Source: Thalassovita aquimarina
GTDB taxonomy: Bacteria > Pseudomonadota > Alphaproteobacteria > Rhodobacterales > Rhodobacteraceae
Reading direction: 5' to 3'
DNA: 64,000 nucleotides
NCBI RefSeq assembly: GCF_018219815.1
Contig: NZ_JADMKU010000020.1
Coordinates: 17,645 to 81,644, forward strand
Shown: piece by piece, positions 37,257 through 45,042 of the stretch
Layout of the letters: each line of letters begins with the position of its first letter
Numbering within the stretch: position 1 is the stretch's first letter
Program-made: the position numbers and the translations under genes
Notes under the pieces: generated by a model
Databases searched by the model: none
Seen by the model: the letters and a program-made list of their open reading frames with translations, nothing else
What the model was told of the DNA's origin: nothing

Positions 37257-39296
37257 CTAACCTGCTTCGCGCAGGACGTCCAGAAAGGCGGTGGCAAAAC
37301 GGTCGGCCCGTTTTTCGCCCAGCAGACGCGTCATCGTACCTGCATCGCCCGGCCGCAGCTGCGCCACCTTGGCCAAGAGCGACGCCGAACAGCTCAGCGG
37401 TTTTTCCGACCCGTCGGTGCCGCGCGCCAGATCGGCCTGAACTTCCAGCAGACGATCATAGACTGCCCCGGCATCGCGGCCGGCCAGTTTGCGGCGGGTG
37501 GGATGCATTTCCTCGGCCGCGCCGGTGATCACGGACAGGAAATCGGCGCCGTAGCGTTCCAGCTTCTTCGCCCCCACGCCGCTGATCCGCGCCATGTCGT
37601 CGAGCGTCGCGGGCCGGGTTTCGGCCATTTCGATCAGGGTGCGGTCGTTGAAGATCACGTAGGCCGGCACCCTTGCAGCCTCGGCCAGGGCGCGGCGCTT
37701 GGCCTTGAGCGCAGACAGCAGCGGCGCGTCTTCGTCGCTGACCAATGCCTTGACCGCCGGGCGACGCTGCGCGGAAACGATGGTGTCCTTGCGCAGCATG
37801 ATCGTGTCCTCGCCGCGCAGGATCGGCAGGGCGGTGTCGGTCATCCGCAAGGCGCCGTGGCGTTCGGGATCGGGGCGGATCAGGTCATGGCCCATCATCT
37901 GCCGGAAAATCGCCTGCCATTGCGGGCGGCTGTATTCCTTGCCGACCCCGAAGGTCGGCAATTCGTTATGCCCCTTGGCCCGGATGCGGTCGTTTTCGTT
38001 GCCCAGTAGAATCTCGATCAGGTGCCCCGCGCCAAACCATTCCCCGGTGCGCAGGATCGCCGACAGCGCCATGCGCACCGGCTGGGTGCCGTCGAAGACC
38101 TCGGGCGGGCTATCGCACAGGTCGCATTTGCCGCAAGTGACCTCGGTTTCACCGAAATAGCCCAGCAGGGTTTCGCGGCGGCATTTCAGCGCCTCGGCAA
38201 GGCCCAGCAGCGCGTTCAGCCGCGCATGATCGGCCATGCGCCGTTCGGGCGGCGCCAACCCCTCGTCGATCTGGGCGCGGCGTAGGCGGATGTCGTCGGC
38301 GCCGAACAGGGTCAGGGTTTCCGCCGGCGCCCCGTCGCGCCCGGCGCGGCCGATTTCCTGATAATAGGCCTCGATCGATTTCGGCAGGTCGGCATGGGCA
38401 ACCCAGCGGATATCGGGCTTGTCCACACCCATGCCGAAGGCGACTGTAGCGACCACGATCAGCCCGTCTTCCTGCTGGAAGCGCTGTTCGGTCTGGCGGC
38501 GATCCTCTGCCTCCATCCCGCCGTGGTAATGGCAGGCCGCGTGACCCTCATCCCGCAGCGCCTTGGCCAGGGTTTCGGTCTTGGCCCGCGTGCCGCAATA
38601 GACGATGCCGGACTGCCCCTTGCGGGCGCTCGCGAAGCTCAGGATCTGGCGGCGGGGATTGTTCTTGGCGGCGAAGGCCAGATGGATATTGGGCCGGTCG
38701 AAGCCGCGCAGGAAGGTGTCGGGTTGCTGCCCGTCGAACAGTCGGGTGACGATCTCGGCCTGGGTTTCGGCATCCGCCGTGGCGGTGAAGGCCGCCAAGG
38801 GCACGTCCAGCGCCTGCCGCAATTCTCCGATGCGCAAGTAATCGGGGCGGAAATCGTGGCCCCACTGGCTGACGCAATGGGCTTCGTCCACCGCGATCAG
38901 GCTGACCCCGATCCGCCGCAACATGTTCAACGCCGATCCCGCGCCCAGCCGTTCCGGCGCGATGTACAGCAGTTTCAGCCGCTTTTCCTCCAGCGCCTGC
39001 CACACCGCATCGGTTTCTTCCTGGGTGTTGCCGCTGGTCAGCGCGCCCGCTTCGACTCCCGCTTCGCGCAGGCCGCGCACCTGATCGCGCATCAGCGCGA
39101 TCAGTGGCGAGATGACCACCGTGACGCCGTCGCGCATCAGCGCGGGCAATTGGAAACACAGGGATTTGCCGCCGCCCGTCGGCATGATGGCGAGAACGTT
39201 GCGGCCCGCCGCGACAGCCTCGACCACCTCTTCCTGCCCGGGGCGGAAGGCATCGTAACCGAAAACATCGCTCAGAAGCGTGGCAGCGCTTGGCAT
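37257..39296 (-). CDS. recQ: ATP-dependent DNA helicase RecQ
   Basis: 3'-5' DNA helicase of 679 residues in recombination and fork repair. Walker A MPTGGGKSLCFQLPAL, DEAH box VDEAHCVSQWGHDFRPDY, helicase motif VI IGRAGRDG, the RQC zinc cluster (CGKCDLC), winged-helix and a C-terminal HRDC domain (ARISGVGAKKLERYG). It precedes yaaA on the same strand by 33 nt and may be co-transcribed. Confidence 0.96.
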   Translation of the reverse strand: MPSAATLLSDVFGYDAFRPGQEEVVEAVAAGRNVLAIMPTGGGKSLCFQLPALMRDGVTVVISPLIALMRDQVRGLREAGVEAGALTSGNTQEETDAVWQALEEKRLKLLYIAPERLGAGSALNMLRRIGVSLIAVDEAHCVSQWGHDFRPDYLRIGELRQALDVPLAAFTATADAETQAEIVTRLFDGQQPDTFLRGFDRPNIHLAFAAKNNPRRQILSFASARKGQSGIVYCGTRAKTETLAKALRDEGHAACHYHGGMEAEDRRQTEQRFQQEDGLIVVATVAFGMGVDKPDIRWVAHADLPKSIEAYYQEIGRAGRDGAPAETLTLFGADDIRLRRAQIDEGLAPPERRMADHARLNALLGLAEALKCRRETLLGYFGETEVTCGKCDLCDSPPEVFDGTQPVRMALSAILRTGEWFGAGHLIEILLGNENDRIRAKGHNELPTFGVGKEYSRPQWQAIFRQMMGHDLIRPDPERHGALRMTDTALPILRGEDTIMLRKDTIVSAQRRPAVKALVSDEDAPLLSALKAKRRALAEAARVPAYVIFNDRTLIEMAETRPATLDDMARISGVGAKKLERYGADFLSVITGAAEEMHPTRRKLAGRDAGAVYDRLLEVQADLARGTDGSEKPLSCSASLLAKVAQLRPGDAGTMTRLLGEKRADRFATAFLDVLREAG

Positions 39297-39412
39297 GAGG
39301 ACCTGTAAGATTGTTTGTTTCTGCTCTTACAGGAGTTGTCCCACACTAAGAATCGGTAAACAAGCCCCGGCGGCAGCGCACGAGGCTTGGGAACAGGATT
39401 GTCAGATAGGGA

Positions 39413-39697
39413 TCAGTAAACCCCGAAGTTGTTCTGAACCACGATGCGGATCGCGATGATGCCCAGCAGAACCACCAACGGCGCAAGATCGATCCCCCCC
39501 ATCGGCGGCAGGATCTTGCGGATCTGCGAATAGAGCGGTTCCAGCAGCCGGTTCAGCCCGTACCAGATCTGGGCGACGAACTGCTGATGCAGGTTCAGCA
39601 CCTGGAAACTGATCAGCCAGCTCATGATCACATGCGCGATCACGAAAAACCAAACGACATCCAGCACAAGCATCAGGATCTGGATCAGCGAAATCAT
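39413..39697 (-). CDS. YggT family membrane protein
   Basis: Small integral membrane protein of 94 residues with two YggT-type hydrophobic segments (LIQILMLVLDVVWFFVIA and APLVVLLGIIAIRIVV). Between them is the conserved region FQVLNLHQQFVAQIWYGLNR followed by LLEPLYSQIRKILPP. The family is implicated in septum and chloroplast-like membrane organisation and osmotic tolerance, without a defined biochemical role. ATG 39697 is preceded by GAGAGG. Upstream codons of the open frame overlap the divergent thioesterase gene region and are not coding. Confidence 0.9.
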   Translation of the reverse strand: MISLIQILMLVLDVVWFFVIAHVIMSWLISFQVLNLHQQFVAQIWYGLNRLLEPLYSQIRKILPPMGGIDLAPLVVLLGIIAIRIVVQNNFGVY

Positions 39698-39830
39698 CTG
39701 CGGCACCTCTCTCTTGGGTCGCTCAACAGGTAAGCGCCGGGGTGCCAAGACGCAAGCTTTGACGCGGGGTTTCTGTTGACCCTGTCCCGGCCCGGCGACA
39801 GAGAAACACGGTTTTGAAAAGGAGCTCGCA

Positions 39831-40367
39831 ATGTTTCCGATGGTCCGGCTGGTCAAGGAGTTCGTCAAATACCGCAACGCACCGGCGCTGCCCTATGACG
39901 GCACCCATGTATCGCGGCATATGTGCCTGCCCTGGGACCTTGACCCGTTCATGGAACTGAACAACGGCCGCACCCTGACGCTGTTCGATCTGGGGCGGCT
40001 GTTGCTGGCGAAGCGGGTCGGGCTGATTGCCACGCTGAAGCGCGAAGGCTGGGGCATGACCATGGCCGGATCCTGCGTGCGCTACCGCCGTCGCATCCGC
40101 GTTTTCGAAACGTTCGAAATGCGCTCGCGCGCCCTGGGCTGGGACGACAAGTTTCTCTATATCGACCAATCGATGTGGAAGAAGAACGGCGACTGTGCCA
40201 ACCACGTCGTCTACCGTGCCGCGATCACCGATGCGAACGGTATCGTCGGCACCGACCGGGTGCGCCGCGCCCTGGCCGCCGAAACCGCCGCGATGGAACT
40301 GCCCGAATGGGTTCTGAAATGGATTGATGCCGAAAACGCACGCCCCTGGCCCCCAATTCAGGATTGA
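39831..40367 (+). CDS. Acyl-CoA thioesterase-like hotdog protein (THEM6/4HBT type)
   Basis: Hotdog-fold protein of 178 residues resembling the THEM6/4-hydroxybenzoyl-CoA thioesterase branch. Visible segments are CLPWDLDPFMELNNGRTL, the Asp/Asn-containing active-site turn, and GSCVRYRRRIRVFETFEM. AAGGAG lies upstream of ATG 39831. Substrate unknown. It heads a row of co-oriented genes (MFS, mepA, phytase-like), although a 64-nt gap with a TTGCCT-17-TCATAA promoter-like pair separates it from the MFS gene. Confidence 0.85.
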   Translation: MFPMVRLVKEFVKYRNAPALPYDGTHVSRHMCLPWDLDPFMELNNGRTLTLFDLGRLLLAKRVGLIATLKREGWGMTMAGSCVRYRRRIRVFETFEMRSRALGWDDKFLYIDQSMWKKNGDCANHVVYRAAITDANGIVGTDRVRRALAAETAAMELPEWVLKWIDAENARPWPPIQD

Positions 40368-40431
40368 CTTGCCTCAGCGACAATTCGCCTGTCATAACAC
40401 GTTGCAAGAGATAAAAGATTTGGGGACAGGG

Positions 40432-41814
40432 ATGCGCAAACGTATTTGGGGTTGGTTCTTTTTCGATTGGGCCAGCCAGCCCTATAACACGCTGCTTCTG
40501 ACATTTATTTTTGGGCCCTACTTCTCGGAAGTCGTCAGCGACGCGCTCGTGTTGCAAGGGTTTCAGGAAGAAGCGGCCAATGCACAGGCCCAAGCCTATT
40601 GGGGCTTCGGCATCGGCGCGGCGGGGGTGGTGATCGCGATTCTGGCACCCATCCTTGGTGCGATGGCAGACACATCGGGCAACCGGCTGCGCTGGATCTG
40701 GCTGTTCTCAGCCATGTATGTCGTCGGGGCTGTGGGCCTGTGGACGGCGGCGCCGGATCATTTCAACCTGGTCCCGATACTGATCCTGTTCGCGATCGGC
40801 CTGATCGGAATGGAATTCGCCACCATCTTCACCAACTCGATGCTGCCCGACTTGGGCACCAAGGAAGAAATCGGCCGGATTTCCGGCAATGGCTGGGCCT
40901 TCGGCTATGTCGGCGGGCTGCTCGCTTTGATCCTGATGCTGGCGTTCTTCGCCGAAAGCGCGGCGACCGGCAAAACCTTCGTCGGCTTGTCGCCCATCTT
41001 CGGGCTGGATGCCGAAATGCGCGAAGGCACCCGCTTCGTCGGCCCGCTAACCGCGATCTGGTTCGCGGTATTCATGATCCCCTTCTTCCTGTGGGTGCGC
41101 GATCCGAAACCCACCGGTGCCCCCAAGGGCGCGGTGAAGCAAGCACTGAAGGAAGTCGTGCACACCGTGTCCCGGCTGCCGCGCACGCCGTCTCTTTTCG
41201 CTTATCTCACCTCGTCGATGTTCTACCGTGACGCGCTGAACGGGATGTATGTGTTCGGCGGCATCTACGCCGAGGGCGTACTGGGCTGGACCGTACAAGA
41301 CATCGGCATCTTCGGCATCATCGCCATCATCGCCGGGGCGATCTTTGCCTGGCTCGGCGGTCACGCGGATGAACGCTTCGGCCCCAAGCCGGTGATCACC
41401 GCCTGCATCCTGGTATTGACCTTCGTCGCCATCTCCATCGTTTTCGTGTCGCGCGACAGTGTCTATGGCATCCCGGTCGGGGCGGAATCGAAACTGCCCG
41501 ATATCGTGTTTTATCTGCTGGGTGCGGCGATCGGCGCGGCAGGCGGCATAATCCAGTCGGCCAGCCGCACGATGATGGTGCGCCAGGGCAACCCGCATAA
41601 GATGGTCGAAAGCTTCGGCCTCTACGCGCTGGCGGGCAAGGCGACGTCGTTCCTGGCTCCAATGCTGATAGGGGTGGCTTCCACGATCAGCCAAAACCAG
41701 CAATTGGGCGTTTCTCCGCTGATCGCGCTTTTCCTTATCGGGCTGATCTTGCTACGCTGGGTCAAACCCGAAGGAGACCCGAAGGCATGGCAAGAAAACT
41801 CCTCAGCCTCGTAG
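40432..41814 (+). CDS. UMF1-family MFS transporter
   Basis: Inner-membrane transporter of 460 residues with about 12 transmembrane helices. The opening WGWFFFDWASQPYNTLLLTF is diagnostic of the UMF1/Atg22-like family, and a hydrophobic loop with GIYAEGVLGWTVQDIGIFG follows. Substrate unknown; vacuolar relatives in yeast move amino acids. I chose ATG 40432; the earlier frame from 40324 is the tail of the thioesterase in another phase. The 3' end overlaps mepA by 28 nt in a different frame. Confidence 0.88.
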   Translation: MRKRIWGWFFFDWASQPYNTLLLTFIFGPYFSEVVSDALVLQGFQEEAANAQAQAYWGFGIGAAGVVIAILAPILGAMADTSGNRLRWIWLFSAMYVVGAVGLWTAAPDHFNLVPILILFAIGLIGMEFATIFTNSMLPDLGTKEEIGRISGNGWAFGYVGGLLALILMLAFFAESAATGKTFVGLSPIFGLDAEMREGTRFVGPLTAIWFAVFMIPFFLWVRDPKPTGAPKGAVKQALKEVVHTVSRLPRTPSLFAYLTSSMFYRDALNGMYVFGGIYAEGVLGWTVQDIGIFGIIAIIAGAIFAWLGGHADERFGPKPVITACILVLTFVAISIVFVSRDSVYGIPVGAESKLPDIVFYLLGAAIGAAGGIIQSASRTMMVRQGNPHKMVESFGLYALAGKATSFLAPMLIGVASTISQNQQLGVSPLIALFLIGLILLRWVKPEGDPKAWQENSSAS

Positions 41815-42716
41815 CGCTTTCGCTGATCCTGGCGGGCTGCGATTCCAGCGGCCCGCAGACCGACGGCGCGCGCCCTGCCTTTTCGACCCAGCAGGCGATT
41901 CCAAAGGCGATGATCGGGGTGCCCGCCAAGCAGCTGTTCGGGGGCCATGAACACGGATCGGCGCAACAGGCCCAGCCGCACGGCAGCTATGCCAAGGGCT
42001 GCCTTGCCGGCGGCACGCAACTGCCCGGAACCGGCCCGACATGGCAGGCAATGCGGCTCAGCCGCAACCGCAACTGGGGCTATCCGGAAACCGTCGATTT
42101 CATCCGCGACCTGTCGGCCAAGGCGGCCAAGCAACCGGGATGGAGCGGGCTTTACATCGGCGATATCAGCCAGCCGCGCGGCGGACCGATGCTGACCGGG
42201 CATCGCAGCCACCAGATCGGCATGGATATCGACATCTGGATGCGCCCGGCCGACCGGCTGGACCTGAGCGCGACGGAACGCGAAAACATGTCCTCGATCT
42301 CGATGCGGCGCGCCAAGGGCGCCTATGTGAACGAAAACTGGACCCGCCAGCATCACGAGATCCTCAAAGCCGCCGCCAGCGATCCGCGCGTCGCCCGCAT
42401 CTTCGTCTTCCCCGGCGCCAAGGTGCAGATGTGCAAGGACGAAAAGGGCGATCGCGCCTGGCTGCGGAAAATCCGGCCGTGGTGGGGGCATCATTACCAT
42501 TTCCATGTCCGGCTGAATTGCCCCAAGGGCGCGCGCGGCTGCGTGAACCAGCCACCGCCACCGCCCGGTGACGGCTGCGATGCGGCAGAGGACTGGGTTT
42601 ACGACATCCTGCATCCCAAGCCGCCCGATCCCGACGCACCGCCGCCGAAACCGCGCCGTGAACTAACCATGGCCGATCTGCCGAACCAATGCGTATCCGT
42701 CTTGCAATCGCAATAG
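41787..42716 (+). CDS. mepA: Penicillin-insensitive murein endopeptidase, lipoprotein
   Basis: LAS-type metallo-endopeptidase of 309 residues that cuts D-Ala-mDAP crosslinks in the periplasm. Lipobox LILAGC near residues 13-18, unlike the soluble E. coli enzyme. Zinc ligands and catalytic residues are visible in MLTGHRSHQIGMDIDIWM and WWGHHYHFHVRL; CMAN-like Cys pairs (GCVNQ, DGCDAAEDW) may form disulfides. A Pro-rich linker near the C-terminus. Overlaps both neighbours (28 nt each side), so the MFS-mepA-phytase-like genes form a tight operon. Confidence 0.93.
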   Translation: MARKLLSLVALSLILAGCDSSGPQTDGARPAFSTQQAIPKAMIGVPAKQLFGGHEHGSAQQAQPHGSYAKGCLAGGTQLPGTGPTWQAMRLSRNRNWGYPETVDFIRDLSAKAAKQPGWSGLYIGDISQPRGGPMLTGHRSHQIGMDIDIWMRPADRLDLSATERENMSSISMRRAKGAYVNENWTRQHHEILKAAASDPRVARIFVFPGAKVQMCKDEKGDRAWLRKIRPWWGHHYHFHVRLNCPKGARGCVNQPPPPPGDGCDAAEDWVYDILHPKPPDPDAPPPKPRRELTMADLPNQCVSVLQSQ

Positions 42717-43603
42717 CGGCGCTCGCCGCCTTTGGCCTGACCGTATCGGGCAGCGCCCGGCCGCAGGAAAAGGCGCGCCTGCTGTCTGCCTATGGCTGGA
42801 ACGAAGCGCTGGAAGGATTCGGCGGCATCTCGGCACTGGAACTGGACGCTGACGGTAAAAATTTCATCGCCGTGACAGACCGGACCCTGCTTTTGCAGGG
42901 CCAACTGCAACGCGAAAACGGCACCGTGACGGGCGTGACCCTGACCGGATCGAATTTCCTGCTCAAACCCGACGGTACCCGGCTGACCGGCTGGCGCCGC
43001 GATTCCGAAGGCTTGGCCTTGCGCAGCGACGGCCGGCTTTTTGTCAGCTTCGAAGCCGGGGCCAAGGTCTGGGCCTACTCCGATCCGCAAGGCCCGGCGA
43101 CCCGGCTGCCGGGCCATCCCGATTTCAAGGACATGCCCGGCAATGCCGCTCTCGAAGCGTTGGCCATCGATGATCGGGGACATCTTTACGCCGTGCCCGA
43201 AGCGCCGCTGACCCGCGCCGGCGGCCTGCCGCTTTACCGCTACGACGGGACCGAATGGCAGATCGTTCAGCGCATCACCCCCTCGGAACGCTTCGCCCCC
43301 GTCGGCGCCGATTTCGGCCCGGACGGAAAGTTCTACCTGCTGGAACGGAACTTCGGCGGCATCGGATTTCGCAGCCGGGTGCGGCGCTTCGATCTGGCGG
43401 ATTTCGCCCCAAAAGGCGAAGTTCTGTTCACCTCCTCGCTCGGTCAGCATGACAACCTCGAAGGGCTGTCGGTCTGGCGCGACGGGGCCGGCTATATCCG
43501 CCTGACAATGGTGTCGGACGACAATTTCAAGTTCTTCCAGCGCACCGAGATCGTGGAATACGCCCTTGCGGAAACGCTTGCCAAAGCGTCACTTAGCCAT
43601 TAG
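42689..43603 (+). CDS. Esterase-like activity of phytase family protein
   Basis: Secreted beta-propeller-like protein of 304 residues. Signal peptide MRIRLAIAIAALAAFGLTVSG. The core shows GGISALELDADGKNFIAVTDR, RDSEGLALRSDGRLFVSFE and DNLEGLSVWRDG, typical of the DUF/phytase-like family. Enzymatic function in bacteria is not established; a phosphoesterase or sugar-phosphate role is inferred from the family name. It starts 28 nt inside the mepA gene. Confidence 0.85.
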   Translation: MRIRLAIAIAALAAFGLTVSGSARPQEKARLLSAYGWNEALEGFGGISALELDADGKNFIAVTDRTLLLQGQLQRENGTVTGVTLTGSNFLLKPDGTRLTGWRRDSEGLALRSDGRLFVSFEAGAKVWAYSDPQGPATRLPGHPDFKDMPGNAALEALAIDDRGHLYAVPEAPLTRAGGLPLYRYDGTEWQIVQRITPSERFAPVGADFGPDGKFYLLERNFGGIGFRSRVRRFDLADFAPKGEVLFTSSLGQHDNLEGLSVWRDGAGYIRLTMVSDDNFKFFQRTEIVEYALAETLAKASLSH

Positions 43604-43636
43604 AGGCCGCCCTTTCGTTCCCGCGAGACCGGGAAC

Positions 43637-43664
43637 CATGTCGCCGCTACCATGTAAAAACGGA
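43637..43664 (+). promoter_or_regulatory. Candidate preQ1-I riboswitch
   Basis: Four-base-pair P1 stem (CATG 43637-43640 with CATG 43651-43654) encloses loop TCGCCGCTAC. It is followed by TAAAAACGG, whose A-run and CGG can form the H-type pseudoknot with CCG in the loop. The loop resembles the class I preQ1 aptamer core (GUCGC-G--ACC) and keeps the C just before the 3' P1 strand that pairs with the ligand. The GGA of the tail is the only Shine-Dalgarno-like sequence before ATG 43672, so ligand binding would hide it. The downstream gene is a queuosine-precursor transporter, which fits. Confidence 0.6.
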
Positions 43665-43671
43665 TCGAAAA

Positions 43672-44295
43672 ATGAACCGCACACATATTCCCGGCATCCT
43701 TGCCATGGCCGCCATCGTGCTGGCCTCGAATATCTTCGTCCAGTTCCTGTTCGGCCAGTGGCTGACCTGGGGGGCGTTCACCTATCCTTTCGCCTTCCTG
43801 GTGACCGACGTGATGAACCGCGTCTACGGCCCCGGCCCGGCCCGCAAGGTCGTGGTGGCGGGTTTCGTCACCGGGGTCATCTGTTCGTTGATCGGCACCC
43901 AGATCATGGGCGAATTCGGCCCGCTGGTAACGCTGCGCATCGCAATCGGTTCCGGCCTCGCTTTCCTGACCGCGCAACTGACCGACGTGGCGGTGTTCGA
44001 CCGTCTGCGCGGCGGCAAATGGTGGCGCGCGCCGCTGGCCTCGACCCTGGTCGGATCGTCGCTCGATACCGCGATCTTTTTCTCTGTCGCCTTTTCGGCC
44101 GGGCTGAGCTTCATCGAACCGGCGAACGACGTATCTTGGGCAAACGAAACCCTGCCACTTCTGGGCGCCGGTCCGACCGTGCCGCTCTGGGTCTCGCTGG
44201 GCGTTGCCGATTGGCTGGTCAAACTGTCGCTCGCCATCATAGCACTTGTGCCTTTCCGCATCATCGTGGGGAAACTTACGGCACCTGCCACATGA
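43672..44295 (+). CDS. Queuosine precursor transporter (YhhQ/VUT family)
   Basis: Inner-membrane transporter of 207 residues with about six transmembrane helices, belonging to the COG1738 family that imports preQ0/preQ1 for queuosine tRNA modification. Typical segments are FTYPFAFLVTDVMNRVYGP near residue 35 and SSLDTAIFFSVAFSAGLSF near residue 128. It starts 7 nt after the GGA of a preQ1-like leader, and has its own position separate from the mepA operon (68-nt gap with a GTTCCC/GGGAAC hairpin at 43,617-43,636). Confidence 0.93.
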   Translation: MNRTHIPGILAMAAIVLASNIFVQFLFGQWLTWGAFTYPFAFLVTDVMNRVYGPGPARKVVVAGFVTGVICSLIGTQIMGEFGPLVTLRIAIGSGLAFLTAQLTDVAVFDRLRGGKWWRAPLASTLVGSSLDTAIFFSVAFSAGLSFIEPANDVSWANETLPLLGAGPTVPLWVSLGVADWLVKLSLAIIALVPFRIIVGKLTAPAT

Positions 44296-44364
44296 TTTTG
44301 TTTTGACTTTGCGAAAATCTGTGGCACGATTCTCCTATCGAAAACTTAGAAAGGAGGTGCTCTT

Positions 44365-44421
44365 GTGTCTAATGGGATAGCGGAGAGAGGTGTCGGAACA
44401 GTTCGGAAGGCAAGCGTCTGA
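44365..44421 (+). CDS. 18-codon ORF, candidate leader peptide
   Basis: GTG start exactly 7 nt after a perfect AGGAGG, giving the peptide MSNGIAERGVGTVRKASV and a TGA stop. The Shine-Dalgarno is the 5' arm of the long-range stem, so folding would block translation. It may be a regulatory leader peptide or simply an accident of the RNA structure. No repeat of one amino acid suggests classical amino-acid attenuation. Confidence 0.3.
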   Translation: MSNGIAERGVGTVRKASV

Positions 44422-44487
44422 GGCAACCCTTGGTTGTAAATTTTCCGAATTGGTGAGCGCCTAACCGGCTCCACCTCCTTTTCTCTC

Positions 44488-44524
44488 AAGGGTCGCTCCG
44501 AGCAGGGCGGCCCTTACTCTTTTT
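44488..44524 (+). terminator. Intrinsic terminator
   Basis: Nine-base-pair stem AAGGGTCGC / GCGGCCCTT with one G-T wobble, a 10-nt loop and a TTTTT run at 44520-44524. It closes the structured RNA 24 nt before the arfB start. Confidence 0.8.
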
Positions 44525-44547
44525 CCCCGGCGCGTTAGAGTACCGAC

Positions 44548-44967
44548 ATGCTCAGGATCAACGACACCATCACCATCGCCGACTGGGAACTGACCGAACA
44601 GTTCGTCCGCGCTTCGGGCCCCGGCGGCCAGAACGTGAACAAGGTCAGCACCGCGGTCGAACTGCGTTTCGAAGCCGAACGCAGTCCGTCCCTGCCCGGC
44701 CCCGTGAAGGCGCGGCTGAAACGGCTGGCCGGGCGGCGCTGGACCAAGGAGGGCGCGCTGGTGATCCAATGCGACGAAACCCGCAGCCAGGCGCGCAACC
44801 GCGATATTGCCCGGCAGCGCCTGGTCGACCTGATCCTGAAAGCGCTGGAACGGCCCAAGCGCCGCATCCCCACCAAGCCCACCAAGGGCAGCCAGCGCCG
44901 CCGCATAGAGGCCAAGAAACAGCGCGGCGAGGTCAAGGCCCTGCGTGGCCGGATCACGGACGACTAG
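44548..44967 (+). CDS. arfB: Alternative ribosome-rescue peptidyl-tRNA hydrolase ArfB
   Basis: Release-factor-like protein of 139 residues that frees ribosomes stalled on mRNAs lacking a stop codon. The catalytic GGQ is in RASGPGGQNVNKVST near residues 22-36. The basic C-terminal tail (KPTKGSQRRRIEAKKQRGE) enters the empty mRNA channel, which separates ArfB from ordinary release factors. There is no Shine-Dalgarno match of note near ATG 44548. The structured RNA with its terminator immediately upstream may control arfB transcription, but the link is only positional. Confidence 0.93.
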   Translation: MLRINDTITIADWELTEQFVRASGPGGQNVNKVSTAVELRFEAERSPSLPGPVKARLKRLAGRRWTKEGALVIQCDETRSQARNRDIARQRLVDLILKALERPKRRIPTKPTKGSQRRRIEAKKQRGEVKALRGRITDD

Positions 44968-45042
44968 CGGCCCCGGCGAATCCGGTAGTACGGGATTAAT
45001 ACGGTCTTTCCGCGTGTCCGCATTCCGGGCAATAGTCCCGCC

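Larger units (their letters stand above)
44348..44524 (+). ncRNA. Structured leader or small RNA with long-range stem and terminator
   Basis: The 5' arm AGAAAGGAGGTG (44348-44359) pairs with the 3' arm CACCTCCTTTTCT (44472-44484) with one bulge. Inside, TTCGGAA (44402-44408) pairs with TTCCGAA (44443-44449), and CAACC-CTT-GGTTG (44424-44436) is a terminal hairpin. A rho-independent terminator follows. The 3' arm matches the 3' end of 16S rRNA (CACCTCCTTT). A second copy, GGAGAGAGGTG at 44381-44391, could compete for the 3' arm, allowing an alternative fold. A TTGACT (44303-44308) is a possible -35. I could not match it to 6S, SRP or another known RNA. Confidence 0.5.

Noticed and set aside
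44348..44524. 6S or SRP RNA identity for the structured RNA
   Set aside because: The SRP loop (GGTCAGGTCCGGAAGGAAGC-like) is absent, and I could not see the 6S central-bubble pattern; left as unassigned.
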